In this document: in pieces, positions 19,085 to 28,970 of the stretch
Numbering within the stretch: the stretch's first letter is position 1
How the letters are laid out: every line of letters begins with the position of its first letter
NCBI GenBank assembly: GCA_019448385.1
Contig: JAGTXO010000002.1
Span: 868,001-932,000, forward strand
DNA length: 64,000 nucleotides
Reading direction: 5' to 3'
Origin: Diacronema lutheri
Lineage: Eukaryota; Haptophyta; Pavlovophyceae; Pavlovales; Pavlovaceae
Notes under the pieces: generated by a model
The model's database searches: none
Seen by the model: the letters and a program-made list of their open reading frames with translations, nothing else
Told to the model about the DNA's origin: nothing
Program-made: the position numbers and the translations under genes

Positions 19085-22000
19085 CTTGCCGTTGGTGGCT
19101 CCACGCAGGCCAGCCACCGCTGCCACGCCGCCCGCACTCGCGAAGCGCTGAGCCATCTGCTGCCCACTGGCCGGCGGGCCAAGTCGGCTACGCACGTCCG
19201 CTCTGCGCGCTGCAGCGCCACGGTCACCGTGGCTCGCGCCGCTCGCAGCGGCCGCGCACGCCCCGATGGGCTGCCCGCTGATGCCGTGCCATGCGCCGGG
19301 CGCGGACCCAGCGCCGGCGGCGCCTGCGCAGGTGGGCATCTGTTGGCCCATGCCGAGGCAAGCCATCGGCGCCATGCCCATCGCTGCGGCCATCATTGGG
19401 TTGAAACCGCCGCCCATTGGCCCGCCCATCTGCGCGACCATTTGCGCGGCGAGCAGCGGGTTGAGATGGGCAAAGGGCGTTGGCATCATCTGCCCCATTG
19501 TCCCCATCTGTTGACCCATCTGCCCTCCCATATGTTGCCCCATGTGCTGCCCCATCTGCCCACCCAGGTGCTGCCCCATCTGCCCACCCATATGCTGCGG
19601 CACGCACATCTGGGCAAAGCCGCCGCCGCCCATCCCGCCCAGGCCGTACGGCGGCATCATCGCCTGCGCGCCGCCGGTGCCCATCGCGTTCGAAGGCACG
19701 CCGAGCGGCACACTCGCCGGCCTGAAGCCACAAAAGCCGCCTGCGCCACCCGGACCTCCGGCAAACGACATTGCGATGCGGCTCGCAGTCGCTGCAGCCG
19801 CAGCCGCCGCCGCGGACGACGCGGCCGGCACGAGCCGCGTCTCGGCCTGCGCCGGCTGGTCGAGCTGCGCGTGCGGAGACGGAGGCCGTCGGTCCCGAGC
19901 GCTGCCCGCGCCGTGCGCGCGCTCGTCCGCCCCGTCCGCCTTCTCGTCATCCTCGCGTGCATCGCCGCCAACCGCGCTCTGTGCACCCACGTCCGCCCTC
20001 GTTTCGGACGTGACATCCGGCGCGGATTCCGGAGCGTGCGCGCGCGAGGCCGCAAGCGGCAAGGGCGCCAGCTCGGCAGCGAGCGCGTCGCTCGGCGCCT
20101 CGCGCACTGGCGCGTGCTGCGGCGGCGGCGAGGGCTCCGGCGGGGGCGCGTGGACGGCGGCCTCGGCGCGCGACGGCTCGGCCGCTGCGGCCGGCGCGGC
20201 TGCTGCGGGCGGCGCGGCGATGGGCGGCGGTGCAGCGGCCGGGCGCGCGGCGAGGGACTGCGCCTTCGCGAGCCGCGCAGCCGCGGCCGCCTTCGCGCTG
20301 GCCTCCATCTGGGACTCGCGCGCGGCACGGAGCGCCGCCTCCTTGAACGTCGCCACAACGGAGCGGAGCTGGCGGTTGGGGAAGAGCGCGTCGACGGACA
20401 CGCCGCTCTCGCCGCAGAGCAGGCAACGCGCGCCCTCATCCTCATCGCCGCCATCGTGCTGCAACACCGACGGTACGCACTCGGAGCACACCGAGTTGCC
20501 GCAGCACGGCAGCACGACGGGCTCGCGAAAGAGGCGGCCGCACGTTGGCGCGGGGCATCGCAGCTCGTCAGGCACTTCCTGCCCAGCCGCCGGCTCGCGC
20601 TTCGTCGCCTCCTCAAACTGGTGCTCCTGCGGCACCATCCTGGCGTAGGTGCCGTCAGGCAGCAGGAGGGCGCCGTCCACCTCCGCGTCGACGGCCTGGA
20701 GAAAGGCGCGCGGGATGCCGACCGGCGCGCGGTGCAGCTTCACCTCGGTGCCGGGCTCGGCCGAGCCGCTCGGGCAGTTCTGAATGAAGTGGCCAGGGAT
20801 GCCGCAGCGGAAGCACACGTAGCCTGCAGGTGGCGGGCCAGCCGGCGCGCCCGCACGCCCGCGTCCATCGCCGCGGCCGTGCGCTCCCGCGCGGCCGCGC
20901 CCTTCACCGCGGCCGTAGCCGCCGTAGCCGCGCCCGCCGCCGCCGCCAGCCGCGCTGCGCCACTTGTCGGCCTCGTCGCTCATCATCGCCTTGAGCATCG
21001 CCTCCTCCGCGCCACGGTGCGGCGCGTCGCCCCCGCCCGCCGCGAGGCCGTCGATGGGGCCCGTCACGTAGGCCGGAAGAGGCGCGCTTGCGCCGACGGC
21101 GCCAAGCGGCAGCTGGTCCGATATTGGCAGCTGGTCGCGCAGCACGCCCGGCGGAAGTGGCTCAGATCTCGCGAGCGGCACCGTGCTGCTCGTCGGCGCC
21201 TGCGTCGCGCCCACCTCGACTGGCCGCCGGGGGGCGCCATGCGCCGCGCCGTCGCTCGCGGCCGCCGGCTGGAGCGCGGCGGCCTGGGGCGGGCGCTGCT
21301 GCGCGCGGAGGGCGCCGGGAGCGGGCGCGCGCGCAGGGCAGTGCCCACGCGGGGACGCGCCGATCAGCAGAGGGGAAATGCGCCGCGCGAGCTGCCGCGC
21401 ACGAGGCGCACGCGCCTGGAAATCCAGAGGGTGGGGGGGGGGGGGGGGGGTGGGCACGTGCAGGACCTGCGCTCCAGTCCGCTGCCTGCGCGCGGGGCTC
21501 GTGCGGGCGTGAGCGCAACGCACCGCGTGTGGGGCCAAACCCAAAGGCGTGGTCGAATGGCCGCTGCTCGTACGAGCTCCGCTGCTTGAAGGCATGGCCT
21601 GCCTGTGGGCCGAGCGCAGGACCGGGCGCGAGCGCAGGACCGGGCGCGAGCGCAGGACCGGGCGCGAGCGGAGCAAGGCGGCGGGTGGCGCCGGAAGGAA
21701 TCGTTTCAGCGGCATGCGCAGCGCGGAGAGGCATACATGGGCCCGCGCGCACGAGCGCTGGCACGACGCGGGAGGGAGCAGCGGCGCGTACGACTGAAGG
21801 CCTGCAGACCCGTCGACCGGTGCGCCACCGCCCGCGATCTGCTCAGATGCGCTGCTCGCCGTGGGCACCTCCGCCAGCGGCACGCGGCGGACAAGCACAG
21901 AGGTGTTGGCCGGCACGAGGAACGCGTCGTCGAGGTACTCTGCGCGCGAGCAAATGTCATGGGTTTGCAAAGGTGACGCGCGCGCGTAAGCGCGTGAGCG

Positions 22001-22260
22001 TGCGCGAGCGCAACGGGCACGCGCACAAACCATGGCTCGCTCGTGCCAATCGGACGGCAGACGTGGCCCGGGGAATAGAATGATGGCGCACCTTCGCTCG
22101 TTTGCGCGTTCGAGAGCACGAGCCCGAACGAATCGCCCGCAGACTTGAGCTTCTGCGCGATGATCGCGCGCTTGAGTGCGTGCACCGAGATGAACATGCC
22201 CTCAAACTCGACAGCGTCAAAGTCCTTCTGCGACTTGAGCTTGAACTGGACGGACGGCAT
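17513..22260 (-). CDS. RBBP6: RBBP6/Mpe1-type E3 ubiquitin ligase with RS-rich tail
   Basis: Component of the pre-mRNA cleavage and polyadenylation machinery. Exon 1 (22260-22092) and exon 2 (from 21939) join across GAAG|GTGCGC and CGCAG|AGTACC to give NAQTSEEYLDDAF inside the ubiquitin-like DWNN domain (about 1-80). Then come a CCHC zinc knuckle CFRCGIPGHFIQNC (near 20,800) and a RING/U-box CPAPTCGRLF...CCGNSVC (near 20,450-20,560). The C-terminal half has a Met/Gly/Gln-rich repeat, acidic DDDDDDDDDD tract, polyproline and RS/SPRR repeats (near 18,130-18,260). A further intron, with poor boundaries, likely lies between about 21,305 and 21,785 and includes the G run at 21,433. Stop at 17513. 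Reading through gives about 1,400 residues. Confidence 0.85.
19480..19600 (-). repeat. Met/Gly/Gln tandem repeat inside RBBP6
   Basis: Degenerate tandem copies of a short unit encoding HMGGQMGQ (also HLGGQMGQ, QMGTMGQ) in the RBBP6 reading frame. Low-complexity, probably disordered and length-variable. Confidence 0.7.
21433..21450 (+). repeat. G homopolymer (18 bases) within a probable RBBP6 intron
   Basis: Uninterrupted G run located where the RBBP6 reading frame loses protein-like character, consistent with intronic sequence. Confidence 0.75.
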
Positions 22261-22513
22261 TGCGCGGCGGGCGGCCAGTGCGCCTCAAGCCCAGCCGCAA
22301 ACGTCCGGGACCGAGCGCGCTCGTCTGGGCGCTCGTGCAACTACGCTCGGAGGAACGCGGCTCGCGCTGCGCCACACGCCACGATGGCGCCCAGGCCTAT
22401 TTCGCTTGGCTTTAAAAACCGCGGGTCACTCAGAGGCGGCCTTGCGCGCACGGGCGAGGAGGGTCGCCGGCGGCGTCGCAAGCCCGGGGGCCGCGAGCAC
22501 TGGGTCGCGCGCA
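22261..22513. promoter_or_regulatory. Divergent promoter of RBBP6 and AP-1 sigma
   Basis: 253 bases between opposite ATG codons. Contains TTTAAAAA at about 22,411-22,418, one of few AT-rich blocks nearby, which could serve as a core promoter element. No other gene is seen. Confidence 0.45.
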
Positions 22514-23337
22514 ATGATCCACTTCGTCATGTTGATCAGGTGCGTCTTGTATCTGTCATCCGACCCTCGCACCCCGCGCGTCGCCTCGGTTGCCTGCAGC
22601 TCACGCGTGCTCGCGCGGCGCCGACCCGCGGTTGTGTTGTGTGCACGCCCCGCGACGCGAGCAGCCGGCAGGGCAAGGTGCGGTTGACAAAGTGGTACTC
22701 GCCGTACAACAGCAAAGAAAAGACGCGGACGACGCGAGAGGTGGGCCGCCGTGACGCCCATTCGCACCGTGCGACGGCTGTCGCATGCATCATGCGCGCA
22801 GGGCGCTGACCACGCGCCGCCGCGCGTCGGCCCGCGAGCGGCTCGACGCAGGTGAGCGCCATGGTTCTCGCGCGGCAGCAAAAGCAGTGCAACTTTTTGG
22901 AATGGCACGACCTCAAGGTGATCTACAAGCGCTACGCCAGCCTCTACTTCATCGCATGCGTCGACCCGGATGACAACGAGCTGATCGTGCTCGAGACGAT
23001 CCACCATTTTGTCGAGGTCCTCGACCGCTATTTTGGCAACGTTTGCGAGCTCGACCTCATCTTTAACTTTCACAAGGCCTACCACATCCTCGACGAGCTG
23101 ATGATGGCCGGCGAGCTGCAGGTCGGTACCCGTCCGGGACCCGCGGCGCGCGCGCGGGCGCGGGCACTGTCGGGAGCCGTCTCACCATGGCGAAGTGCTT
23201 TGTGCGCGCCGCCCGTGATGCGTATCGCGCAGGAGCCGAGCAAGAAGACCATCTTGCGCGTGACTGCCGCGCAGGACGCGCTCATGGAGGGCAACGGCGA
23301 CTCAAAAGCAGTGCCAGAGCTCAAGTACGAGATCTAG
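22514..23337 (+). CDS. AP1S: Clathrin adaptor AP-1 sigma subunit, four exons
   Basis: Small subunit of the AP-1 complex that sorts cargo at trans-Golgi and endosomes. Exons 22514-22539, 22665-22740, 22852-23121 and 23233-23337 give 158 residues, exactly the family length. All junctions keep frame: ATCAG|GTGCGT, GAGCAG|CCGG, CGAGAG|GTGGGC, CGCAG|GTGAGC, CTGCAG|GTCGGT and CGCAG|GAGCCG. Diagnostic sequences are [12 protein letters not shown] (exon 2), [39 protein letters not shown] (exon 3) and [17 protein letters not shown] (exon 4). The first exon is only 26 bases. Expressed divergently from RBBP6. Confidence 0.95.
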
Positions 23338-23428
23338 TTCGGCCGGCCGTTTGGCTGTGGGCACCGTGCCGCGTGGGGGCAGGATCTAATAAGGGCCTTT
23401 CACCAGTCACACACACAGGGGTCAGCAT

Positions 23429-23430
<2 letters not shown>

Positions 23431-23494
<64 letters not shown>
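23431..23494 (+). repeat. G homopolymer (64 bases)
   Basis: Pure G run between the 3' end of AP-1 sigma and the convergent PAN-like gene, the longest homopolymer in the window, preceded by a short CA-rich stretch (CACACACAGGGG). True length is uncertain. Confidence 0.85.
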
Positions 23495-23495
<1 letters not shown>

Positions 23496-23530
23496 GGAAG
23501 AGGCAACGTCGGGCCGAATGAATCAGCTGT

Positions 23531-24436
23531 TCAGATCGAGGAAGGAAGTACACCGTGTTCGAGCACGAACGCGATGCGAAGGGGCGCGGACGGGTCCGCA
23601 GTTGCAGCCGCGCCCGCACGGACACCGGCGACGACATCCACAGCGGCCTCGCGCCCTCCGAAGCTGGCGAAAAAGGGGGCAAAAGGAGCGTCGCGCGTCC
23701 TGCCATGCACGTGCAGCGCTGGGTCGTGCAGCGCGAGCGCGTACGCCGCGCAGCGCGGCTCTCGCGCGCAGAGCGCACGTGCCGCAAACCCGCTCTCGAC
23801 CGCAAGCGTGGCGAACACGTGCTCGGCGCGGAGCGCGCCGGGCTGCGCGGAGAAAGTTGGCGGCTCGGTCAAGGACCGGCCGCTGGGCCCGACGAGCAGA
23901 GGCTCGCGCTTGGCGTAGCCGTGGCGCTGCATCCCCTCATGAGCGCTCCACAGGCGCAGCTTGCCATCCACAGGCACGAAGCCGACGCAGTCCGCTAGCG
24001 CGTCGCATTGGCGCATCGCCTGCTGCACACTCTCCGCCACACTCTCCACAGCGCCGGGCGGCATCTGCTCGGCTGTCGTCGCGGGCTCGTCACCGGGTGG
24101 CGCCGGCGCAAAGTCATACCCACGCTCATGCGGGGCAAGCCGAAAGTAGGCGACCGAGCTCGCGCCCGGAGCGGCGGTGCATCGCGAGCGCAGCGTCGCG
24201 TTCAGCTCGACTGCGCCCGCGTGTGGCCACGGCGCGTCGAAGCATTCGCAGGCCGGCTCGCGGTCGCACGCTGCGCGCGCTTCTGCGAGCGTCCACGACG
24301 CCGTGCGCAGCTCGGCGCCGGCAACAATGCGCCCCGCGACGAACTGGTACGCGCAGCTCGTCCTCGCCGTCGCTACGCCCAGACCGAGCAGCGCGTGCGC
24401 GACGTGCATTCTCGACCATTGACGACCGGCCGCCAT
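23531..24436 (-). CDS. Secreted or membrane protein with PAN/apple-like cysteine repeats
   Basis: 301 residues from the ATG at 24436; an internal ATG at 24409 (MHVAHALLGLGVATARTSCA) gives a cleaner signal peptide and may be the true start. Three similar modules carry C-x5-C-x-x-F/Y cores: RAACDREPACECFDAP, MRQCDALADCVGFVP and ARALCAREPRCAAYAL. This spacing is typical of PAN/apple-like domains that bind protein or carbohydrate outside the cell. The last ~50 residues have no cysteines. The start is 31 bases from the probable start of the divergent kynurenine monooxygenase gene. Confidence 0.55.
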   Translation of the reverse strand: MAAGRQWSRMHVAHALLGLGVATARTSCAYQFVAGRIVAGAELRTASWTLAEARAACDREPACECFDAPWPHAGAVELNATLRSRCTAAPGASSVAYFRLAPHERGYDFAPAPPGDEPATTAEQMPPGAVESVAESVQQAMRQCDALADCVGFVPVDGKLRLWSAHEGMQRHGYAKREPLLVGPSGRSLTEPPTFSAQPGALRAEHVFATLAVESGFAARALCAREPRCAAYALALHDPALHVHGRTRDAPFAPFFASFGGREAAVDVVAGVRAGAAATADPSAPLRIAFVLEHGVLPSSI

Positions 24437-24467
24437 GCTCCAGGGTCCGCCCGCACGAAGGTTCGGC

Positions 24468-26051
24468 ATGGCGACGGCGCCAAGCGAGGGAGTCGTCGTG
24501 GTCGGCGCCGGGCTCGCGGGCAGCTTGGCCGCGCTCTTTTTACGCCGACGCGGCGATGATGTGACGCTAATGGATTTGCGCTCCGACCCGCGCGCCGCGG
24601 CCGCCGTAGCCGCGTCAGCCGCGACTGACGGCGGGCTGTCGCTCCTCGCCAACGCGTCTAAGCGCTCGATCAACCTCGCGCTGAGCTCGCGCGGCTTGCG
24701 CGCGCTGCGCAAGCTCGGGCTGGCGGACGAGGTGCTGCGGGACGCGGTCATCATGCGTGGCCGCATGATTCACGCGCCCAACGGCCGCACCGAGCTGCAG
24801 CCATACGGCACGACCGACGAGGAGGTGCTCAACTCGGTATCGCGCGAGGCGATCAACCGCTTCTTGCTCGAGCGGCTCAGCGCGCCGCCCGAGGCGGGCG
24901 AGGGCCGCGTCGAGCTGTGCTTCAAGCACAAGGTCGTTGGCCTGGGCAAGGACGGTTCTCTCACCGTGCTCGACACCGCCGACGGCGGCGCACCCGCGCG
25001 CACCGTGCGCCCCCGCTTCATCATCGGCGCGGACGGTTCCTTCTCGGTCGTGCGGCGTGAGCTCTCAAAGCTATGCCGGCTGAGCCTGCGGCACGAGTAC
25101 ATCGAACATGGTTACCTTGAGCTCTCCATCCCCGCGCGCCCCGCAGGCGGGCGCTACGGCAACGGCTTTGCGCTCGAGCCGCACGCGTTGCACATTTGGC
25201 CGCGGCATGACTTTATGCTGATTGCGCTCCCCAACCGCGACGGCTCGTTCACCGGTACGCTCTTCGCGAGCTGGACGCTGCTCGAGCAGCTGGAGGATCC
25301 GGCCGTTGGCCTGCCCTTCTTTCGCGAGCACTTCGCCGACGCGCTCGCCGTGATGCCCGACCTCGCGCAGGAGCTCACGGCGAACCCGCGCGGCGCGCTC
25401 GCGACCGTTCGCTGCGACCCGTGGCACGCCGCGGGGCGTGTGCTTCTCATCGGCGACGCGGCGCACGCGGTCGTGCCGTTCTACGGGCAAGGCATGAACG
25501 CCGCCTTCGAGGACTGCCTCGCCCTCGACCAGGCCCTCGACGAGGCGCGCCACAATGTGCCCAAGGCGATCGCGTCCTTTTACACGGCGCGCAAGCCGGC
25601 GTGCGACGCGCTCGCCGACCTGTCGCTGCAAAACTATGTCGAGATGTGCGACACCGCGCAACGAGCCTGCGCCGCCCGCGCGCGCGCTGCTCTTGCGGTC
25701 CGCGGCCGCGCGCGACGCTTACGCGGCCTGCTCCGCCGTGCGGCCTGCCACGTGCCCCCACCCGCCATTGCTCTGGCTTGTAGGCGTTCCAAGACCGCGA
25801 GCCGCCTCTTTGTGCTCAAGAACTCGCTCGACGCCGCGCTGCACAGGTGGGTGCCCTCCTGGCAACCGTCGCTGCACACGGCCGTCACCTTCTCGCCCAT
25901 GCCCTACCACGTCGCAAAGGCGAGGTGCGAGTGGCAAGATTCCCTTCTCGGCACGGCATTCCACGTGTCATGCGCGCTCGTCGGGATCGCCGGCGTGGCA
26001 CTCGCGCTCAAGACGAGCGGCGCGAGCGCTCGCCTCGGCGCGCACGCGTGA
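24468..26051 (+). CDS. KMO: Kynurenine 3-monooxygenase, two exons
   Basis: FAD-dependent hydroxylase converting L-kynurenine to 3-hydroxykynurenine in the tryptophan-to-NAD pathway, normally on the mitochondrial outer membrane. Exons 24468-25645 and 25784-26051 give 481 residues. Splicing GAGAT|GTGCGA to TTGTAG|GCGTTCC makes NYVEMRSKTASRLFVLKNSLD, the conserved family segment. FAD motifs: GVVVVGAGLAGSLAA (7-21), and GDAAHAVVPFYGQGMNAAFEDC near 335-356. VTFSPMPYHVA is also conserved. A C-terminal hydrophobic segment (HVSCALVGIAGVALAL) is the expected membrane anchor. An in-frame upstream ATG at 24435 exists, but 24468 places the FAD motif at the usual distance. Confidence 0.93.
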   Translation: MATAPSEGVVVVGAGLAGSLAALFLRRRGDDVTLMDLRSDPRAAAAVAASAATDGGLSLLANASKRSINLALSSRGLRALRKLGLADEVLRDAVIMRGRMIHAPNGRTELQPYGTTDEEVLNSVSREAINRFLLERLSAPPEAGEGRVELCFKHKVVGLGKDGSLTVLDTADGGAPARTVRPRFIIGADGSFSVVRRELSKLCRLSLRHEYIEHGYLELSIPARPAGGRYGNGFALEPHALHIWPRHDFMLIALPNRDGSFTGTLFASWTLLEQLEDPAVGLPFFREHFADALAVMPDLAQELTANPRGALATVRCDPWHAAGRVLLIGDAAHAVVPFYGQGMNAAFEDCLALDQALDEARHNVPKAIASFYTARKPACDALADLSLQNYVEMCDTAQRACAARARAALAVRGRARRLRGLLRRAACHVPPPAIALACRRSKTASRLFVLKNSLDAALHRWVPSWQPSLHTAVTFSPMPYHVAKARCEWQDSLLGTAFHVSCALVGIAGVALALKTSGASARLGAHA

Positions 26052-26162
26052 GTGGGCCCGCCCGTAGAGCGCGCCGCCCGTTGGCGCCTGGCGGCAGGAG
26101 ATTGAGCGGGGTGGGGGCCACGTGTAAGTTTGCCTCCTCTGTTTTTCGGGCCACTTGGGTTT

Positions 26163-28938
26163 TCACATAGTCTGCATCTGCTCAGGCGCTCGGGTGAGCA
26201 GCTGCTCGTAGAGTGCACCATCGACCGCTGTTAGCGCAGCGAGCGTGGCGTGCGCGCTGGGAGGCAGCGCGTTCTCTAGCTCGCGCACGCTTGCATGCTC
26301 AGAGGCGAGCACGTTTGCAACGCGCGCGAGCACAGCGTCCGCAGTGGCCAGCGCGGCGGTTCCCGCGCCGCTCGACCGCAGTGCGGCTGCGGCCATCGCT
26401 CGCGCGCGGAGAGGCAGGGCAGCGGGCAGCACGGCCGAGAAGGCGGCTTTGATCTCGTCGCGCACGCGCTCAAAGCCGTCAGTCCGGTTGCCCGGCACCC
26501 AACCGTCAGTCCGGTTGCCCGGCACCCAACCGCCGTGCTCAGCGCACGCGCGCGCGACCGTGCGCGAGCGTGTGAGTGCGCAGCTGAGCGGCGCAAAGCG
26601 CTCGCCAAGCTGCGCTCGCGCGAGCAGCGCAGCGCCCAGCGCGCGTGCGCGCACGGCGACCTCTTCGCGCAAGCCGGCGTGCTCCACGCTCAGGATCGCC
26701 GAACGGCCGAGCGGGCCGGCGCGTGTGGCGAGCAGCGCGGCTCGCGGCTCGCGCAGCAGCAGCAGCCGGACGGGCGCGGCGCGCACACCGAGCACATGGC
26801 GCGCTGCAGCCCACCAGAGAGCGTCGACGAGCAGCGTGCCGCCATCCATGTCGCCTGCCTTGCCGCCGTCCGAGCCGTCCGCGCTCGCAGAGGACCGCGA
26901 GAGCGGCGTCAAGCCGGCGGCCGAGCTGCTCGGCGTGGGTGGCAGCACGATTGCAACGGCAGTCGTTGTGCACAGCCGACCGACAGGCGGGATCGGCGCG
27001 CATCGCTCCGCGCCGCGCGCTCTCTCGCGCACAGCGCGCGCGTCGGGCGCCGGCCTCAGCTGCGGCCACGCGGCGCCGACGGGCGCGGCGGCGAGCGCAG
27101 CCGCGAGCGCGCTCGAGAATGCGCGTGGCTCAACGTCGGCGCCGTCAGCGCGCAGGAGAGCGGCGGCCGATCCCGCCTCGTTCTCAGGCGGCCACCAGCT
27201 CAGCTCACGCACGCCCGCGCGCTGCTCAGCGGGTATGGGCGCAATCGCAGCAAGCCAGCGCGCACGCGCCCACGCGAGCGCATCAGACGGGCGCGCCGCG
27301 CCGAGGGTCGACGCTTGTGCGAGCGCGCTTTCCGCCTCGAAGGCGACCCACTCTCGCGCCTCCAAAGCTTCGCGCGCTGCATCAGCCCAGCCGGTTGTCG
27401 CTGCGCGCGCCGTCAGACGCTGGTCGCGCGCCGACGCCCGCGACGCGCCCGCCGTTCGTTCGCCCTCTGGGTCGCATCCATCCTCGAGTCCCTCCCAGCG
27501 GAAAGGGCGGCGAAGCACTCCGGCGGACAGCGCCGCATGCGCCCACGCTTCGGCGAGCTCGCGCGCAGCCGCCGCTGCCGCCGCCTCGCCCACAATCCCA
27601 CCGCGCGCGCGCGCGTACGCAGCGGACGGGCGCTCGCGCGCACGCTCGCGCGCCATGCCCGTGCGCATGTCGTCGGTGAGGGCGAGCAGCGTCGACGCGG
27701 CGATGCGCGCCTCCGCCCAGCACGCCGCGCCCGCGTCACTCGGCTCGTGCGCGTAAAGCCACGAAAGTGATGATGCCGAGGAAGCCGATAATGCCGATGA
27801 ACGATGTGAAGGCGGTGGTGGCGTCGAGTTGGTGCGCGTGGGCGTGGCGCTGGCGGCAAGTGCGCGCTCGGCCGCGCGCGGCAGCGGGTGCAGCGTGGCA
27901 AAGCGCGCGGCGAGACGGAGCGAGCATGGCGCGAGCAAGAGCGCGTCGGCACGCACCGCGCGCAGCACGTCGGCTGGCTCGGCGCCAGCCGCGAGCTCGA
28001 CGCGCGCGTCCGCCGCACGCGCGGCAAACGCGGCGGCGGCGGGTGGTAACACAACCTGCGAAACAGCCTCGACCGCAAGCCAGTTGGCGAGCGCCGCTTC
28101 GCTCGGCACGCACCCGCCCGCGGCGACGATAGCCAGTCCGCGCACGTGCGCGGGCGCGCGCGCGCGAGCGCGCGCGACGCGCGCCTGCCACGTCGGCTGC
28201 GCCGGGCAGTTGAGCAAAAGGGCGGCGGCCGCCTCGGATTCGAGCGAAGCGTAGCCGGCATACCCGCCGTCGCGCCCGTTGCCCGTGCTGTCGCGACGCG
28301 CCGCGTGTGCGCTCGCGCGCGCCTCTGCTGCGCGCGCCCGCGCGGCGCGCGTCTCGACCGACTCGTCCACCAACGGCGCGTCCAGCTCAGTTGGGCTCGC
28401 GCCGCGTGCGCGCACGAGGCTGCCGAGCAGCGGCGCGCGCGCGCCGTCGTCCGAGCCGCGCTCGCGCAGCTGCACGCGCGCGCACCCATCGACGACGCGT
28501 ACACCCGCCGCAGCGAGAGCGCGGGCGCCCAGCTCGAGCGCGTCGCCATCGTCCGCTGACGCCGCGAGCAGCCCATCGAGCGCGCGCAGCTGCTGCGCGT
28601 GCTCGTCCGGTGGCGCAGTCCGGTTGCCGACCGGCGGGCTTTGTGCTGCGCGAGCGTTGAGCGTGCGGAGCGTGCGCGCGCTCAACGGCGCGGCGAAGAG
28701 AAGCGCGGCGACGCCGGTGCGCGCGAGCGCACAAGCTCCTGGCGGGGGCAGTGTGATCGCCCACTCTGCGCTGGGGTCGCGCGCGCGCGCGCCGACGAGC
28801 GCGGCCGCGGCGCAGCGCAGCGCGGATCCGTCGGGCTCGTAGCGAGGCGAGGCAAGGAGCATCGCGACTCGGCCCCTGCCGCTTCCCGTCGATGCATCGA
28901 CGAGCATCCGACGAACTGACCGCACGCCCGCGCCCGCA

Positions 28939-28970
<32 letters not shown>

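Noticed and set aside
24435-24467. Kynurenine monooxygenase start at 24435
   Set aside because: It would overlap the ATG of the divergent PAN-like gene and add an unusual leader; the ATG at 24468 places the FAD motif normally.
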